From Haloprofundus salilacus (lineage in GTDB: Archaea; Halobacteriota; Halobacteria; Halobacteriales; Haloferacaceae), in contig NZ_CP083723.1 in the NCBI RefSeq assembly GCF_020150815.1, forward strand, positions 3,038,001 through 3,102,000: a stretch of 64,000 bases of DNA. Reading direction: 5' to 3'. Both the position numbers and the translations under genes were made by a program. Below are positions 46,586-55,710 of the stretch, one piece after another. How positions within the stretch are numbered: the stretch's first letter is position 1; every line of letters begins with the position of its first letter. The notes under the pieces are model-generated. The model saw only the letters and a program-made list of their open reading frames with translations, was not told the DNA's origin and ran no database searches.

Positions 46586-46800
46586 TTATCCGTGTTGCCG
46601 GCGGTGGGTCCGCTGCCGTTCCGCGTACGTCTCGTCCGCCTCGACTTTCTCCCACACGCTTCGTAGATCAGCGCCGCCTCGCGCTTGTCGTCGGCCAGTA
46701 CTGCGCCTCGCACTCCTTGCCCTCGTTGTACTTCTTGCTCACACCACCGACGAACCTCACGGCTTCGCGGGGAGAATCGCGGTCTACAAACCGCTCCGCG
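46586..46800 (-). pseudogene. Frameshifted and truncated haloarchaeal gene
   Basis: Three successive frames on the minus strand read as one protein. Frame 1: AERFVDRDSPREAVRFVGGV then SKKYNEGKECE. Frame 2: AVLADDKREAALIYEACGRK. Frame 3: VEADETYAERQRTHRRQHG followed by TAA at 46586-46588. Each part has coding-like codon bias, so at least two frameshifts have occurred. The N-terminus is lost near 46800, right where the thioesterase gene begins. I do not know the function of the parental family. Confidence 0.55.
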
Positions 46801-46813
46801 GGAGAACACGAGT

Positions 46814-47314
46814 ATGGACGACTCGGACGAGATCGACCCGACGGTCGGCGACGACTCGGGGACCGGGACCGACTCGGAGGCGGTTCCGCCGGAGGCGGCG
46901 GCGCTGCTCCAGCAGTTCATCGAGCGGGAACACGGCTACCTCTCGTGGCTGAACACGCGCGTCGATAGCATCGAACGCGGGCGCGTCGTGATGTCGATTC
47001 CGTACGACGAGAAACTCACCAACACCACCTCGCCGCCGACTATCCACGGGGGCGTCGCCGCGACGCTCATCGACACCGTCGGGGGCGTCGCCCAGCGGTC
47101 GACGTTCGACGACCCGACCCAGGGCGGCGTCGCGACGGTGAATCTCAACGTGAACTACCTGCGCCGCGCCTCCGGCGACCTGACGGCGACGGCCGAAGTC
47201 GTCCGGGCGGGCGGAAGCATCGGCGTCAGCGAAATCACTGTCGAAAGTCCGACCCCCGACGGAGGTACCGAAGCCGTCGCCACCGGTCAGGCCGCCTACC
47301 GACTGTTCAGATAA
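46814..47314 (+). CDS. PaaI-family hotdog-fold thioesterase
   Basis: A 166-residue protein from ATG 46814 with an acidic N-terminal tail (MDDSDEIDPTVGDDSGTG). The hotdog core has MSIPYDEKLTNTTSPPTIHGGVAATLIDTVGG, the PaaI/YbgC-like signature HGGxxxTLxD, followed by VNLNVNYLRRASGDLTATAEVV. It probably hydrolyses acyl-CoA. The upstream pseudogene reaches almost to the start codon. Confidence 0.9.
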   Translation: MDDSDEIDPTVGDDSGTGTDSEAVPPEAAALLQQFIEREHGYLSWLNTRVDSIERGRVVMSIPYDEKLTNTTSPPTIHGGVAATLIDTVGGVAQRSTFDDPTQGGVATVNLNVNYLRRASGDLTATAEVVRAGGSIGVSEITVESPTPDGGTEAVATGQAAYRLFR

Positions 47315-47376
47315 CTCGGCTCGCCGCTTAGGAGTACGGCTCGGTTGCTAAACCCGATGAAATGGTCGGTCGCCGA

Positions 47377-47946
47377 TCAGTCGAACGCCACTTCGTCGAG
47401 TGCCGTCGTCTCGCCGAACAGCCAGTCGGCGTGTTCGACGGCGTACTCCTTGTGATTTTCCTCGATGTGGCCGATTGCGTCGGTGACGAGCACCGGCCGG
47501 AAGTCGCGGAGGCCGGCGCTACCGGCGGTGTGGAGCACGCAGACGTTCGCCAGCGTCCCGCAAATGAGCAGATCTTCGACGCCGTGGGCGTTCAACCACC
47601 CTTCCAGCTCCGTCTGGTAGAACGCGTCGTAGGTATGTTTCGTGACGACGTGGTCGTCGTCGCGGACGTCGAGTTCGGCGACGAGTTTGGTCTCCCACGT
47701 CCCCTCGACGACGTGTTCGCCCCAGCGGTCGAACTCGTCGTAGTAGTGGTTGCCGTCGAACTGTTCCGGGGGGTGGACGTCGCGGGTGTAGACGACGTGC
47801 GCACCGGCGTCGTGCGCGCGGTCGACGAGCGTCGACACCGGGTCGATGGCGTCCTCGCTCCCGGGGGCGTAGAGGCTACCGTCGGGGTGACAGAAGCCGT
47901 TCTGCATGTCGACGACGACGAGGGCGGTTCGATTCGGGTCGTACAT
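47377..47946 (-). CDS. Isochorismatase-family cysteine hydrolase (nicotinamidase-like)
   Basis: A 189-residue hydrolase. The catalytic triad is visible: Asp in ALVVVDMQNGFCHPDGSL, Lys in VTKHTYDAFYQTEL and Cys in ICGTLANVCVLHTA. Metal-binding DVHPPEQFDGNHYY resembles the D-x-H pair of nicotinamidases, so a PncA role feeding the NAD pathway (pncB is at 53326) is plausible but not certain. The ATG at 47946 gives the family start MYDPNRTALVVVDMQ. Confidence 0.9.
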   Translation of the reverse strand: MYDPNRTALVVVDMQNGFCHPDGSLYAPGSEDAIDPVSTLVDRAHDAGAHVVYTRDVHPPEQFDGNHYYDEFDRWGEHVVEGTWETKLVAELDVRDDDHVVTKHTYDAFYQTELEGWLNAHGVEDLLICGTLANVCVLHTAGSAGLRDFRPVLVTDAIGHIEENHKEYAVEHADWLFGETTALDEVAFD

Positions 47947-48080
47947 ACGGTTCCCTCCGGGTGCAGCGAATAAATCGTTTGGCGGACGACCGCCCAACGA
48001 CACCGGACGAGACTTTCGGCGATTTCGCAAACGCTGACGCCCGGCCGACCGCTTTTCACACTCGAATTCGTTGAGGACGT

Positions 48081-49637
48081 ATGCGACGTACACTCGCGGT
48101 CGTGGTCGCCGTGTTGATGGTGCTGTCGGGGTGCGCCGGATTCGTCGGTTCTGAGAACCCGACGGCGACGCCCGACGGTACCGACGCAGTGGACGACACC
48201 TCCGGAACCTCCGACTCGGCCGACGGCGTCGATTCAACCGACGACGCCCCGCCGGCCGGTGACGCGCCCGGCTCCGACAGCGGAGACGCGATGGCCGAGA
48301 ACCCGCCGGATCCCGACTCCGACAAACTCGGCTGGGAGGGCGGCTACTGGTACAATGAGACGCTCTCGGTCGACCAGTCGGACGGTCTCAACGAGTCCGA
48401 ACTCAACGCGGTCGTCAACCGCTCGATGGCGCGCGTCGAGTACATCCGTGGTCTGGAGTTCGAGGGATCGGTCCCCGTCGAAGTCATCTCGCGGGCGGAG
48501 TTCCGTAACCAGTCGTCCGGCAATAGCGCGGACTATCCGCCGCAGCGCCGCGCGTTCGACAACGCGAAGTTCGAGGCGCTGTTCATGATAAACGAGTCGA
48601 CCGACTCCATCGCTGTCCAGAACACCAATACGGGGAGCTCCGTCGGCGGCTACTACAGCCCTGCAGACGAGAAAATCGTCATCGTCAGCGAGAACACCAC
48701 CTCGCCGAAACTGAACGAGGTGACGCTCTCGCAGGAACTGTTCCACGCGCTCCAGGACCAGAAGTTCGACCTCACGAGCTACAACCAGTCGACGCGCGAG
48801 AAACACAACGCCGTCGACGGCATCGTCGAGGGGGACGGTAACTACGTCGACTGGCTGTACGAACAGCGCTGCGACGCCGAGTGGGACTGCCTCGAAGACA
48901 GCGCCCGAGGCGGCGGCGGTGGTCTCGCCAACTATGGACCGTACCTCATCCAGTACCAGCCGTACAGCGACGGTCCGGCGTTCGTCCGACAGCTCCGCGA
49001 ACGCGGCGGGTGGGAGGCGGTCAACGCCGCCTACGAGAACCCGCCGGCGAGCACCGAGCAGGTAATCCACCCGAACCGCTACCCCGACGACAAACCGGTC
49101 GAACCCAAGGTGACCGACCGGACGAGCGGGACGTGGCAGCGACTCGAACCGGAGGGACGGCCGAACTACGGCGAACTCGGCGAGGCGGGCGTGAACGCGA
49201 TGCTCGTCTACCCCATCTACGAGACGCGGGGACAGACGCAGATAATCCCCGCCCGTCACTGGTACAACCTCAACGAGAGCGGCGAAGTCGAGCAGTTCGA
49301 CCCGTTCAACTACGACCACCCCTACACGGACGGGTTCCGAGGTGACCGCTTCGTCGCCTACCAGAACGACGCGGGCGAGACGGGCTACGTCTGGAAACTC
49401 GTCTGGGACAACTCCTCGCAGGCCACCGAGTTCCTCGACGGCTACGAACGAGTCTTACAGTTCCGCAGCGCCGAGAAAGTCCAGGATGCGTCCGGACCGG
49501 GGACGGTCTACCGCATCGACGAGGGTGACAACGGGTTCGCCGACGCGTTCCGTGTCGTCCAACAGGGCGACACCGTCTACATCGTCAACGCGCCGACGGT
49601 AGACGAACTGTCGAACGTCCGGTCGTCGCAGTCGTAA
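48081..49637 (+). CDS. Hvo_1808-family surface lipoprotein, copy 1 (degenerate HExxH)
   Basis: A 518-residue lipoprotein: signal peptide with lipobox VLSGC (Cys18), then an acidic Ser/Thr/Asp linker to about residue 75. The folded part contains LGWEGGYWYNETLSVDQSDGLNESELNAVVNRSMAR, shared with the next gene. At the place where the paralogue has a zinc motif HELVH, this copy reads TLSQELFHALQDQKF, so the first His is Gln218. The likely third ligand Glu (GIVEGDGNYV) is kept. Several N-glycosylation sequons. TTTTC lies 26 bases before the ATG. It is probably on the cell surface; the enzymatic status is doubtful. Confidence 0.88.
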   Translation: MRRTLAVVVAVLMVLSGCAGFVGSENPTATPDGTDAVDDTSGTSDSADGVDSTDDAPPAGDAPGSDSGDAMAENPPDPDSDKLGWEGGYWYNETLSVDQSDGLNESELNAVVNRSMARVEYIRGLEFEGSVPVEVISRAEFRNQSSGNSADYPPQRRAFDNAKFEALFMINESTDSIAVQNTNTGSSVGGYYSPADEKIVIVSENTTSPKLNEVTLSQELFHALQDQKFDLTSYNQSTREKHNAVDGIVEGDGNYVDWLYEQRCDAEWDCLEDSARGGGGGLANYGPYLIQYQPYSDGPAFVRQLRERGGWEAVNAAYENPPASTEQVIHPNRYPDDKPVEPKVTDRTSGTWQRLEPEGRPNYGELGEAGVNAMLVYPIYETRGQTQIIPARHWYNLNESGEVEQFDPFNYDHPYTDGFRGDRFVAYQNDAGETGYVWKLVWDNSSQATEFLDGYERVLQFRSAEKVQDASGPGTVYRIDEGDNGFADAFRVVQQGDTVYIVNAPTVDELSNVRSSQS

Positions 49638-49761
49638 CCCCGAGCGTCGTTTTCGACCCGGATGCGTCGCCTCGATTCGGCGCACGCTGTCTCCGGTGTC
49701 GACACCTCCCGACACGTGGCCCTGTGGGAACGCTTTTCGCTACTCGCCGCTACGTGGACGT

Positions 49762-51123
49762 GTGCATACGCGTATCACGCTCGCACTCGTCGTCTGTCTC
49801 GTTTTCGCCGGGTGCGCGGCACCGTTGACGGACGGCTCGGCGCTCGGCGACGGTTTCGGCCACGCCAACGACGAGGACCGCCTCGGGTGGGAGAACGGCT
49901 ACGCCTACGACGACCCGCTGAACATCGACCAGTCCGACGGCCTCAACGAGAGCGAACGCGAGGCGTTCGTCGCCCGGACGATGGCCCGCGTCGAGAAGAT
50001 TCGCGGACTGGAGTTCGAGGAGCCGGTTCCGGTCGAAGTGATCACCCGCGAGGAGTACAGACAGCAAAGCGGCGGCGCGAGCGACCCCAAGTACGAGGCG
50101 TGGAACAACCAGGTGTGGGAGTCGCTGCTGCTCGTCGGCGAGGACCGCAACGTCTCGGACGTGATGGATTCGGTTTACGGCGGTTCGGTGCTGGGCTACT
50201 ACTCGCCGAGCGAGGACCGCATCGTCATCGTCAGCGACTCGGAGACGCCGACCATCGACCGGACGACGCTGGCGCACGAACTCGTCCACGCGCTCCAGGA
50301 CCAGCAGTTCGGACTCGAAGGCAGTCCGGTGACTCAGGACGGCCAACTCGCGCGGAACGGCATCGTCGAGGGCGACGCCCGCTACACCGAGACGCTGTAC
50401 GAGCGGCGCTGCGGCACCGAGTGGGACTGCGTCCCCCGCCCCGATAACGGCGGCGGCGGTGGCGGCGGCGACACCGGTGCGCCGGGCGTCTTCCTCACCA
50501 TCTACGCGCCGTACGCCGACGGCCCGCAGTTCGTCCACACGCTCTACGAACGGGGCGGCTGGGACGCCGTCAACGCCGTCTACGAGGACAAACCCCGGAG
50601 CACCGAGCAGATAATCCACCCGCCGAAGTATCCGAACGAGACGCCCGCGAACGTCAGCGTCGACGACCGCTCCTCCACAGAGTGGTCGCGGTTCGACACC
50701 AAACCCGTCGCCGACACCGTCGGCGAGGCGTCGCTGTACGCGATGTTCTGGCAGAACGGCTACATCGACCGGGAGAGCCTCCAGAACAGCCCCGACGAGT
50801 TCTCGCCGTACAACTACTCGCACCCGGCGACCGAAGGTTGGGCCGGCGACGCCATCGTCCCCTACGAGAGCGACGACGGCGAGTACGGCTACGTGTTCCA
50901 GAGCGAGTGGGACAGTCAGAAAGACGCCCGCGAGTTCGCCGACGCCTACCGCGCGACGCTGACGACCCGACTCGACGCGGAGCAAGTCGGCGACGGCGTT
51001 TACCGCGTCGACGACGACAGTCCGTTTGGCGACGCATTCCGGGTGCGGCAGAACGGAACGACGGTCACTATCGTCAACGCCCCGACGACCGGACAGTTGG
51101 ACGAGGTTCACGCGTCGGACTGA
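49762..51123 (+). CDS. Hvo_1808-family surface lipoprotein, copy 2 (HExxH intact)
   Basis: A 453-residue lipoprotein from GTG 49762: VHTRITLALVVCLVFAGC, lipobox VFAGC. It is a tandem paralogue of the preceding gene (LGWENGYAYDDPLNIDQSDGLNESEREAFVARTMARVEKIRGLEFE). TLAHELVHALQDQQFGLEG contains HExxH (His172, Glu173, His176), and GIVEGDARYTETLYERRC could supply a third zinc ligand, as in gluzincin metallopeptidases. The frame opens at 49696, but the chosen start puts the signal peptide at the N-terminus. A protease role is inferred from the motif only. Confidence 0.87.
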   Translation: MHTRITLALVVCLVFAGCAAPLTDGSALGDGFGHANDEDRLGWENGYAYDDPLNIDQSDGLNESEREAFVARTMARVEKIRGLEFEEPVPVEVITREEYRQQSGGASDPKYEAWNNQVWESLLLVGEDRNVSDVMDSVYGGSVLGYYSPSEDRIVIVSDSETPTIDRTTLAHELVHALQDQQFGLEGSPVTQDGQLARNGIVEGDARYTETLYERRCGTEWDCVPRPDNGGGGGGGDTGAPGVFLTIYAPYADGPQFVHTLYERGGWDAVNAVYEDKPRSTEQIIHPPKYPNETPANVSVDDRSSTEWSRFDTKPVADTVGEASLYAMFWQNGYIDRESLQNSPDEFSPYNYSHPATEGWAGDAIVPYESDDGEYGYVFQSEWDSQKDAREFADAYRATLTTRLDAEQVGDGVYRVDDDSPFGDAFRVRQNGTTVTIVNAPTTGQLDEVHASD

Positions 51124-51199
51124 CGCAAGGAAAGATGGATTATCTCAGCGAATTCTACATAGTAACACTATAAGAGTCCCTCTCTCTGGACTACAGGTA

Positions 51200-52720
51200 A
51201 TGGGTTTTAGGAAACGGACCTATGCTGGCGTTACAGGGCGGAAATTCATCGTAGCCCTCGGTGGAATTTTCGTCGCACTCGTAGCCATCTATCCGTTCCT
51301 CCCTATCGTCGACGATGGCTCGTCCGAAACCTGGGTCGTCCTTGGAATTCTAGTCGGCATCCCCGGTCTCGTCCTGTCGTACGGTGGCTACCGGTTGCCC
51401 CAAACTGACATCCGTCCCGAACTCTATCCTACTGTCGGCAAGTGGTGTCTCCGCGGCATTGTGGGAGGTCTCGCCATCATGATTCCTATCGTTCTTGCGA
51501 GTGACGATCCAAATATCGTCGGAAATACACTCTTGCTCACAGCACTGGGCAGTCTCGCGGGCTTCGGCGCAGGGAGGTACGACGCGCGGGCTAAAACACG
51601 GCAACTCGAACTCCAAGAGACGGTCGATCAACTGGAAACCTCGAACGAGCGCCTAGAACGACACCAGCAGTACACCGACGACGTTCTCGACACAATTGAT
51701 GATGTGTTCTATGTTTTAGACGAAAATGGATCTCTCGAACGGTGGAACCAAAGCCTCTCGGAGGTTTCTGGCTACACGGACGAGAAAATATCATCAATGA
51801 CTGCAGCCGACTTCTTCGAGGACGACGACCGTGATGCAGCCGTGGCTGCAATCCACAAAGGCTTCGAGAGTGGCTCGGTGGATGTAGAGCTCGAGCTACG
51901 CACCAAGGACGGCGATACCGTCCCCTTTGAGTTCGTCGGATCCACGCTCGAGAATACGTCCGGGAACTCTGTTCTGGCAGGCATCGGGCGTGACGTTTCG
52001 GACCGTGTCGAGCGCGAACAACGGCTCGAAGAGTCCAACGAGCGGCTCGAACAGTTCGCCTACGGTGCCTCCCATGACCTCCAAGAACCGCTTCGGATGG
52101 TTTCGAGTTATCTGCGGTTGATCGAGGACCGAGCCGACGAAGAACTGACAGAAGAGACCGAAGAGTTCCTCGAGTTCGCCATCGACGGGGCCGACCGCAT
52201 GCGTGACATGATTCAGGGGTTACTGGCGTACTCACGTGTGGAGCACCAAGGGGAGCCGCTCGAACCGGTCGACCTCAACGAAGTGGTTAGAGACGTGTGC
52301 GACGACCTCGACGTGCGTATAACCGAAAGTGATGCCGACGTAGACATAGAGGAGCTGCCTTGTGTGGCGGGAGATGAACGTCAGTTGCGTCAGGTGTTTC
52401 AAAACTTATTGAGCAACGCGCTCGAATATAGCGGAGACGAGCCGCCACAGGTGCATATTTCCGCCGACCGGAACAGTTCGATGTGGGAAGTGTCGGTTCG
52501 GGACGAGGGGATAGGGATCGAGCCAGACGAGCAAGATCGCATCTTTGAGGTATTTCAGCGGCTCCACTCCCAGAACGACCACGGGGGCTCGGGTATTGGC
52601 CTGGCACTGTGCGAGCGGATCGTCGAACGTCACGGCGGCGAAATCTGGGTAGAGTCCGAGCCTGGCGAGGGAGCGACGTTTTCATTTACCCTTCCGGTGA
52701 GGGATGAACATGTCGAGTGA
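51200..52720 (+). CDS. Membrane sensor histidine kinase with PAS domain
   Basis: A 506-residue kinase. Four hydrophobic helices lie at about 15-33, 44-62, 84-100 and 108-125, then a coiled coil (130-165), a PAS domain (about 165-275, DDVFYVLDENGSLERWNQSLSEVSG), a HisKA domain with the phosphoacceptor His292 in GASHDLQEPLRMV, and a HATPase domain with DEGIGIEPDEQ and GGSGIGLALCERI. The response regulator gene overlaps its end. Codon choice is less GC3-biased than around it (many GAT, TTT and TTA), which suggests transfer or a different history. CACTATAAGAG lies about 29 bases before the ATG. Confidence 0.93.
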   Translation: MGFRKRTYAGVTGRKFIVALGGIFVALVAIYPFLPIVDDGSSETWVVLGILVGIPGLVLSYGGYRLPQTDIRPELYPTVGKWCLRGIVGGLAIMIPIVLASDDPNIVGNTLLLTALGSLAGFGAGRYDARAKTRQLELQETVDQLETSNERLERHQQYTDDVLDTIDDVFYVLDENGSLERWNQSLSEVSGYTDEKISSMTAADFFEDDDRDAAVAAIHKGFESGSVDVELELRTKDGDTVPFEFVGSTLENTSGNSVLAGIGRDVSDRVEREQRLEESNERLEQFAYGASHDLQEPLRMVSSYLRLIEDRADEELTEETEEFLEFAIDGADRMRDMIQGLLAYSRVEHQGEPLEPVDLNEVVRDVCDDLDVRITESDADVDIEELPCVAGDERQLRQVFQNLLSNALEYSGDEPPQVHISADRNSSMWEVSVRDEGIGIEPDEQDRIFEVFQRLHSQNDHGGSGIGLALCERIVERHGGEIWVESEPGEGATFSFTLPVRDEHVE

Positions 52721-53171
52721 GCCCAGAAGCGCCGAGCCGGTCGACATACTCCTCGTTGAGGATAATCCTGGCGACATCCGCCTCACGAAAGAGGCATTCA
52801 AAGATGGGCAGATCGTGAACACGCTCCACGTCGTCGAAGACGGTGTCGAAGCCCTCGATTTCCTCTTTCAACGAAACGACTACGCCGACGCACCTCGGCC
52901 CGACCTCGTGCTGTTAGATCTCAACCTCCCCCGAAAGAACGGGGACGAGGTGCTCGAAGAACTTCACGAGAACCCTGACCGCCGGCGCATTCCAGTCATC
53001 GTCCTCACGAGTTCGGAAGCCGAAATGGACGTCGTCAAGTCCTACGAACTATGTGCAAGCGGGTACCTGACGAAGCCGGTCGATCCCATCGAATTCATCG
53101 ACATGATACAGGAGTTAGAGCGGTTTTGGCTCTCAATCATGCGATTGCCGACTGACACAGATCTTGATTGA
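52704..53171 (+). CDS. Single-domain response regulator (Rcp1-like)
   Basis: A 155-residue receiver domain. The acidic pocket is LLVEDNPGD, the phosphoacceptor is Asp72 in LVLLDLNLPRKNG, and the conserved Thr/Ser and Lys are in IVLTSSEAEMD and YLTKPVDP (Lys124). There is no output domain. The start at 52704 overlaps the kinase stop by 17 bases (ATG 52710 is an alternative). It should be phosphorylated by the kinase upstream. The codon usage also departs from the local norm. Confidence 0.93.
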   Translation: MNMSSEPRSAEPVDILLVEDNPGDIRLTKEAFKDGQIVNTLHVVEDGVEALDFLFQRNDYADAPRPDLVLLDLNLPRKNGDEVLEELHENPDRRRIPVIVLTSSEAEMDVVKSYELCASGYLTKPVDPIEFIDMIQELERFWLSIMRLPTDTDLD

Positions 53172-53325
53172 GAAGCGCGCTGTATTCAACATGGCCTCGT
53201 CACACTCTCACCGAGTGAGGGTTTCAACAGAGCCGTTCCTCACTTCGCTCGTACGCGTATCCCCTCTTCACACCGCCCGACGCACAACAGGGTGACTTTT
53301 TGCGTCGCCCGCCGAACCCGACGCC

Positions 53326-54483
53326 ATGAGCGACAGCGAGTTCGACATCGTCGGTCCGGAGGCCATCCGCGAGGGCCGCGCGACCGACGCCTACTTCGAC
53401 CGAACCGAGACGACGCTCCGGCACGCGGGCAAAAACCCCGCCGTCGTCGCCGAAGTCACCGCCGACCAGTTTCCCTCCGGAGAGTTCGAGTTACTCGCTG
53501 GCGTGAAAGACGCCGCCGCGCTGTTGGCCTCGCTCGGCGTGCGCGTCGACGCGCTCCCCGAGGGAGCGCTGTTCGACGGCGGCCCGGTGATGCGCATCGA
53601 AGGTAACTACCTCGACTTCGCCCGCTTCGAGACGTCGCTTCTGGGCTTTCTCTCTCACGCCTCCGGCGTCGCCACCGCCGCGCTGGAGACGCGCGTCGCC
53701 GCGCCGGAGTCGAACGTGCTCTCGTTCGGCGCGCGCCACGTCCACCCCTCCATCGCGGCGATGGTCGAGCGGAGTGCCCTCCTCGGGGGACTCGACGGCT
53801 TCTCGCACGTCGCCGCCGGCGACGTGCTCGGCCGGGAGGCTAGCGGGACGATGCCCCACGCGCTCCTGCTCTGCTTCGGCCGCGGCAATCAGGAGGAAGC
53901 GTGGCGGGCGTTCGACGAGGCGGTTCCCGAGGACGTCCCGCGCGTCGCGCTCTGCGACACCTTCTCCGACGAGAAAGACGAGGTCGTTCGGGCGGCGGAG
54001 GTGCTCGGCGACCGGCTCTCGGGCGTCCGCCTCGACACGACGAGTTCGCGCCGCGGCGACTTCCGCCACATCGTCCGCGAGGTTCGCTGGGAACTAGAGG
54101 CCCGCGACGTCGACGGCATCGACATCTTCGTCAGCGGCGGTCTCGGCCCGGCGGACCTCCGACAGCTCCGCGACGTGGTCGACGGCTTCGGCGTCGGCGG
54201 CTACGTCTCGAACGCCGACCCCGTCGACTTCGCGCTCGACATCGTCGAAATCGAGGGCGAGGCTATCGCTAAACGCGGAAAGCTCTCGGGCGTCAAAGAA
54301 GTGTATCGGACGCCCGACGGCCGCCACCACGTTGGTCTCCGCGGCGCGGACGCTCCAGTCGACGGCGAATCGCTCTTAGAACCGCTGGTTCGCGGCGGCG
54401 AAGTCGTCCGGTCGTTCGACATCGACGCGGCCGCCGAACGTGCGCTGGCCGACGCGGCGCGAACCGGCTTCGGCGCGGAGTGA
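53326..54483 (+). CDS. pncB: Nicotinate phosphoribosyltransferase
   Basis: This enzyme makes nicotinate mononucleotide for NAD salvage. It has 385 residues, the archaeal form. It starts MSDSEFDIVGPEAIREGRATDAYFDRTE with later FETSLLGFLSHASGVATAALETR, SFGARHVHPSIAAMVERSALLGG, GTMPHALLLCFG, ALCDTFSDEKDE, GVRLDTTSSRRGDFRHIVREVRW and VSGGLGPADLRQL, the phosphoribosyl-binding barrel motifs. TTTTTG lies about 29 bases before the ATG. It fits with the nicotinamidase-like gene at 47377. Confidence 0.95.
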   Translation: MSDSEFDIVGPEAIREGRATDAYFDRTETTLRHAGKNPAVVAEVTADQFPSGEFELLAGVKDAAALLASLGVRVDALPEGALFDGGPVMRIEGNYLDFARFETSLLGFLSHASGVATAALETRVAAPESNVLSFGARHVHPSIAAMVERSALLGGLDGFSHVAAGDVLGREASGTMPHALLLCFGRGNQEEAWRAFDEAVPEDVPRVALCDTFSDEKDEVVRAAEVLGDRLSGVRLDTTSSRRGDFRHIVREVRWELEARDVDGIDIFVSGGLGPADLRQLRDVVDGFGVGGYVSNADPVDFALDIVEIEGEAIAKRGKLSGVKEVYRTPDGRHHVGLRGADAPVDGESLLEPLVRGGEVVRSFDIDAAAERALADAARTGFGAE

Positions 54484-54612
54484 GAACGGCGAGAAGATCC
54501 TCTCGCCGCTGGTGTCGGGTGCGACGGCGTTGTTCAGGCGTGAGGAACGGACCGAACGAGGCGGAGCGTCGCGCGACGGTTGCGACTCGGAGCAGTGCCG
54601 CTGAGGCGGCCG

Positions 54613-54870
54613 TTACGTCTCCGCGTCGCCGAGCAGTCGACGCGCGACAGCGACGACGGAGAGCGCGCTCGCGACCACGCCGCCGAGAAAGAGACAGAGC
54701 AGCACGACGCCCGAGTACACCGGGAACCAGACGCTCTGCAGTCTCGCGAGGACGCCCGCAACGGCGACGCCGACGAACGCTGAGCCGATTGCGAGGACGA
54801 GTGCGTGCGGGAGGAAGCGAAGCGAGTAACGGAACTCCGAGTAGGGTCCCCTTACTGACTTGTCCATCAT
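54613..54870 (-). CDS. Small two-helix membrane protein
   Basis: An 85-residue protein from ATG 54870 (MMDKSVRGPYSEFRYSLRF). Two hydrophobic helices: LPHALVLAIGSAFVGVAVAGVL and WFPVYSGVVLLCLFLGGVVASALSVVAVA. TTTTCGCC lies at leaderless distance. No family recognised. Confidence 0.65.
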   Translation of the reverse strand: MMDKSVRGPYSEFRYSLRFLPHALVLAIGSAFVGVAVAGVLARLQSVWFPVYSGVVLLCLFLGGVVASALSVVAVARRLLGDAET

Positions 54871-54973
54871 ATATTCCGCGCCTGACAACGGCGAAAAGAG
54901 TTTATCGGAGGCTGCTAGAGGCGCGGTCGAGTGGGTCGCTGGGTCGCGTCGGTGAGGAAAAAGCGGAACCGAC

Positions 54974-55576
54974 TCAGAGTTCCTGGACGCTACCGCCGTC
55001 GGACCGCTCGCGGAACACTTGGCCCTCGAACAGCGTCACCATCGTCTCTTCGTCCTGCCACGCGAACGGGGAGAGACGCGCCTTCCGGCAGACGCGCGTG
55101 AGGTACTCCTCCTTGCTCCAGCCGTTCTCGACGGGAATCGTCGGGTAGAGCCAGCCGTGCTGCCCGCCGCTGTCGACGGCGACCCCGTGGGTACCGAGTT
55201 CGAGGTCAGTGAGTGGGTCGTTGGTGAGGATGTGGTCGTTGACGATGCAGACCGAAATGTTCAGATTCGGGAGTTCGGGCGGTTCGACTTCCGAGCCACA
55301 CGAGTCGCCCGACGCCGCTTGGATGGCGGCGTCGACTATCGCGTGGCCGAGTTGGTCTTTCCCTCGATACGCTCCTGCACACCCGCGGAGTTGTCGTCGT
55401 CCACGTGTGGACTGTAGCCGTACGAACGCGCCCGTTCGAGCATAGAACGCGTCACGCATGCTCCCCGGTTGCTCTCGTTGGCCGTGCAAGACGAACGATT
55501 CGACCGACTCTCGAGCGAGTTCGACGGCCCGAGCCCCATCCTCGTAGGAGAGGCGTATGGTCTGCGCCTCGGACAT
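54974..55576 (-). CDS. AMMECR1-family protein
   Basis: A 200-residue protein of the AMMECR1/TIGR00296 family. Signature segments are LRGCAGAYRGKDQLGHAIVDAAIQAASGD, ISVCIVNDHILTNDPLTDLELGTHGVAV, GWLYPTIPVENGWSKEEYLTRVCRKARLSPFAW. The conserved LRGCxG motif is intact. The molecular function of the family is not established; archaeal members are sometimes clustered with MEMO-type and radical SAM genes, which are not seen here. Confidence 0.94.
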   Translation of the reverse strand: MSEAQTIRLSYEDGARAVELARESVESFVLHGQREQPGSMRDAFYARTGAFVRLQSTRGRRQLRGCAGAYRGKDQLGHAIVDAAIQAASGDSCGSEVEPPELPNLNISVCIVNDHILTNDPLTDLELGTHGVAVDSGGQHGWLYPTIPVENGWSKEEYLTRVCRKARLSPFAWQDEETMVTLFEGQVFRERSDGGSVQEL

Positions 55577-55679
55577 ACAACCATTCAGGAGTGCTGTTGA
55601 CTTGAACGCTTCCCTTCACACAAGACACCGTTTTGACGGATTTTAATGCCCGCATAACGGCGCAAAATCCGACCGAACG

Positions 55680-55687
55680 ACTTATTC
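55680..55687 (+). promoter_or_regulatory. TATA box of RNase P RNA
   Basis: ACTTATTC at 55680-55687, with the core centred about 27 bases before the predicted RNase P RNA start near 55711. Confidence 0.5.
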
Positions 55688-55710
55688 GACTCCTGAGGCT
55701 ATGCCAACTC

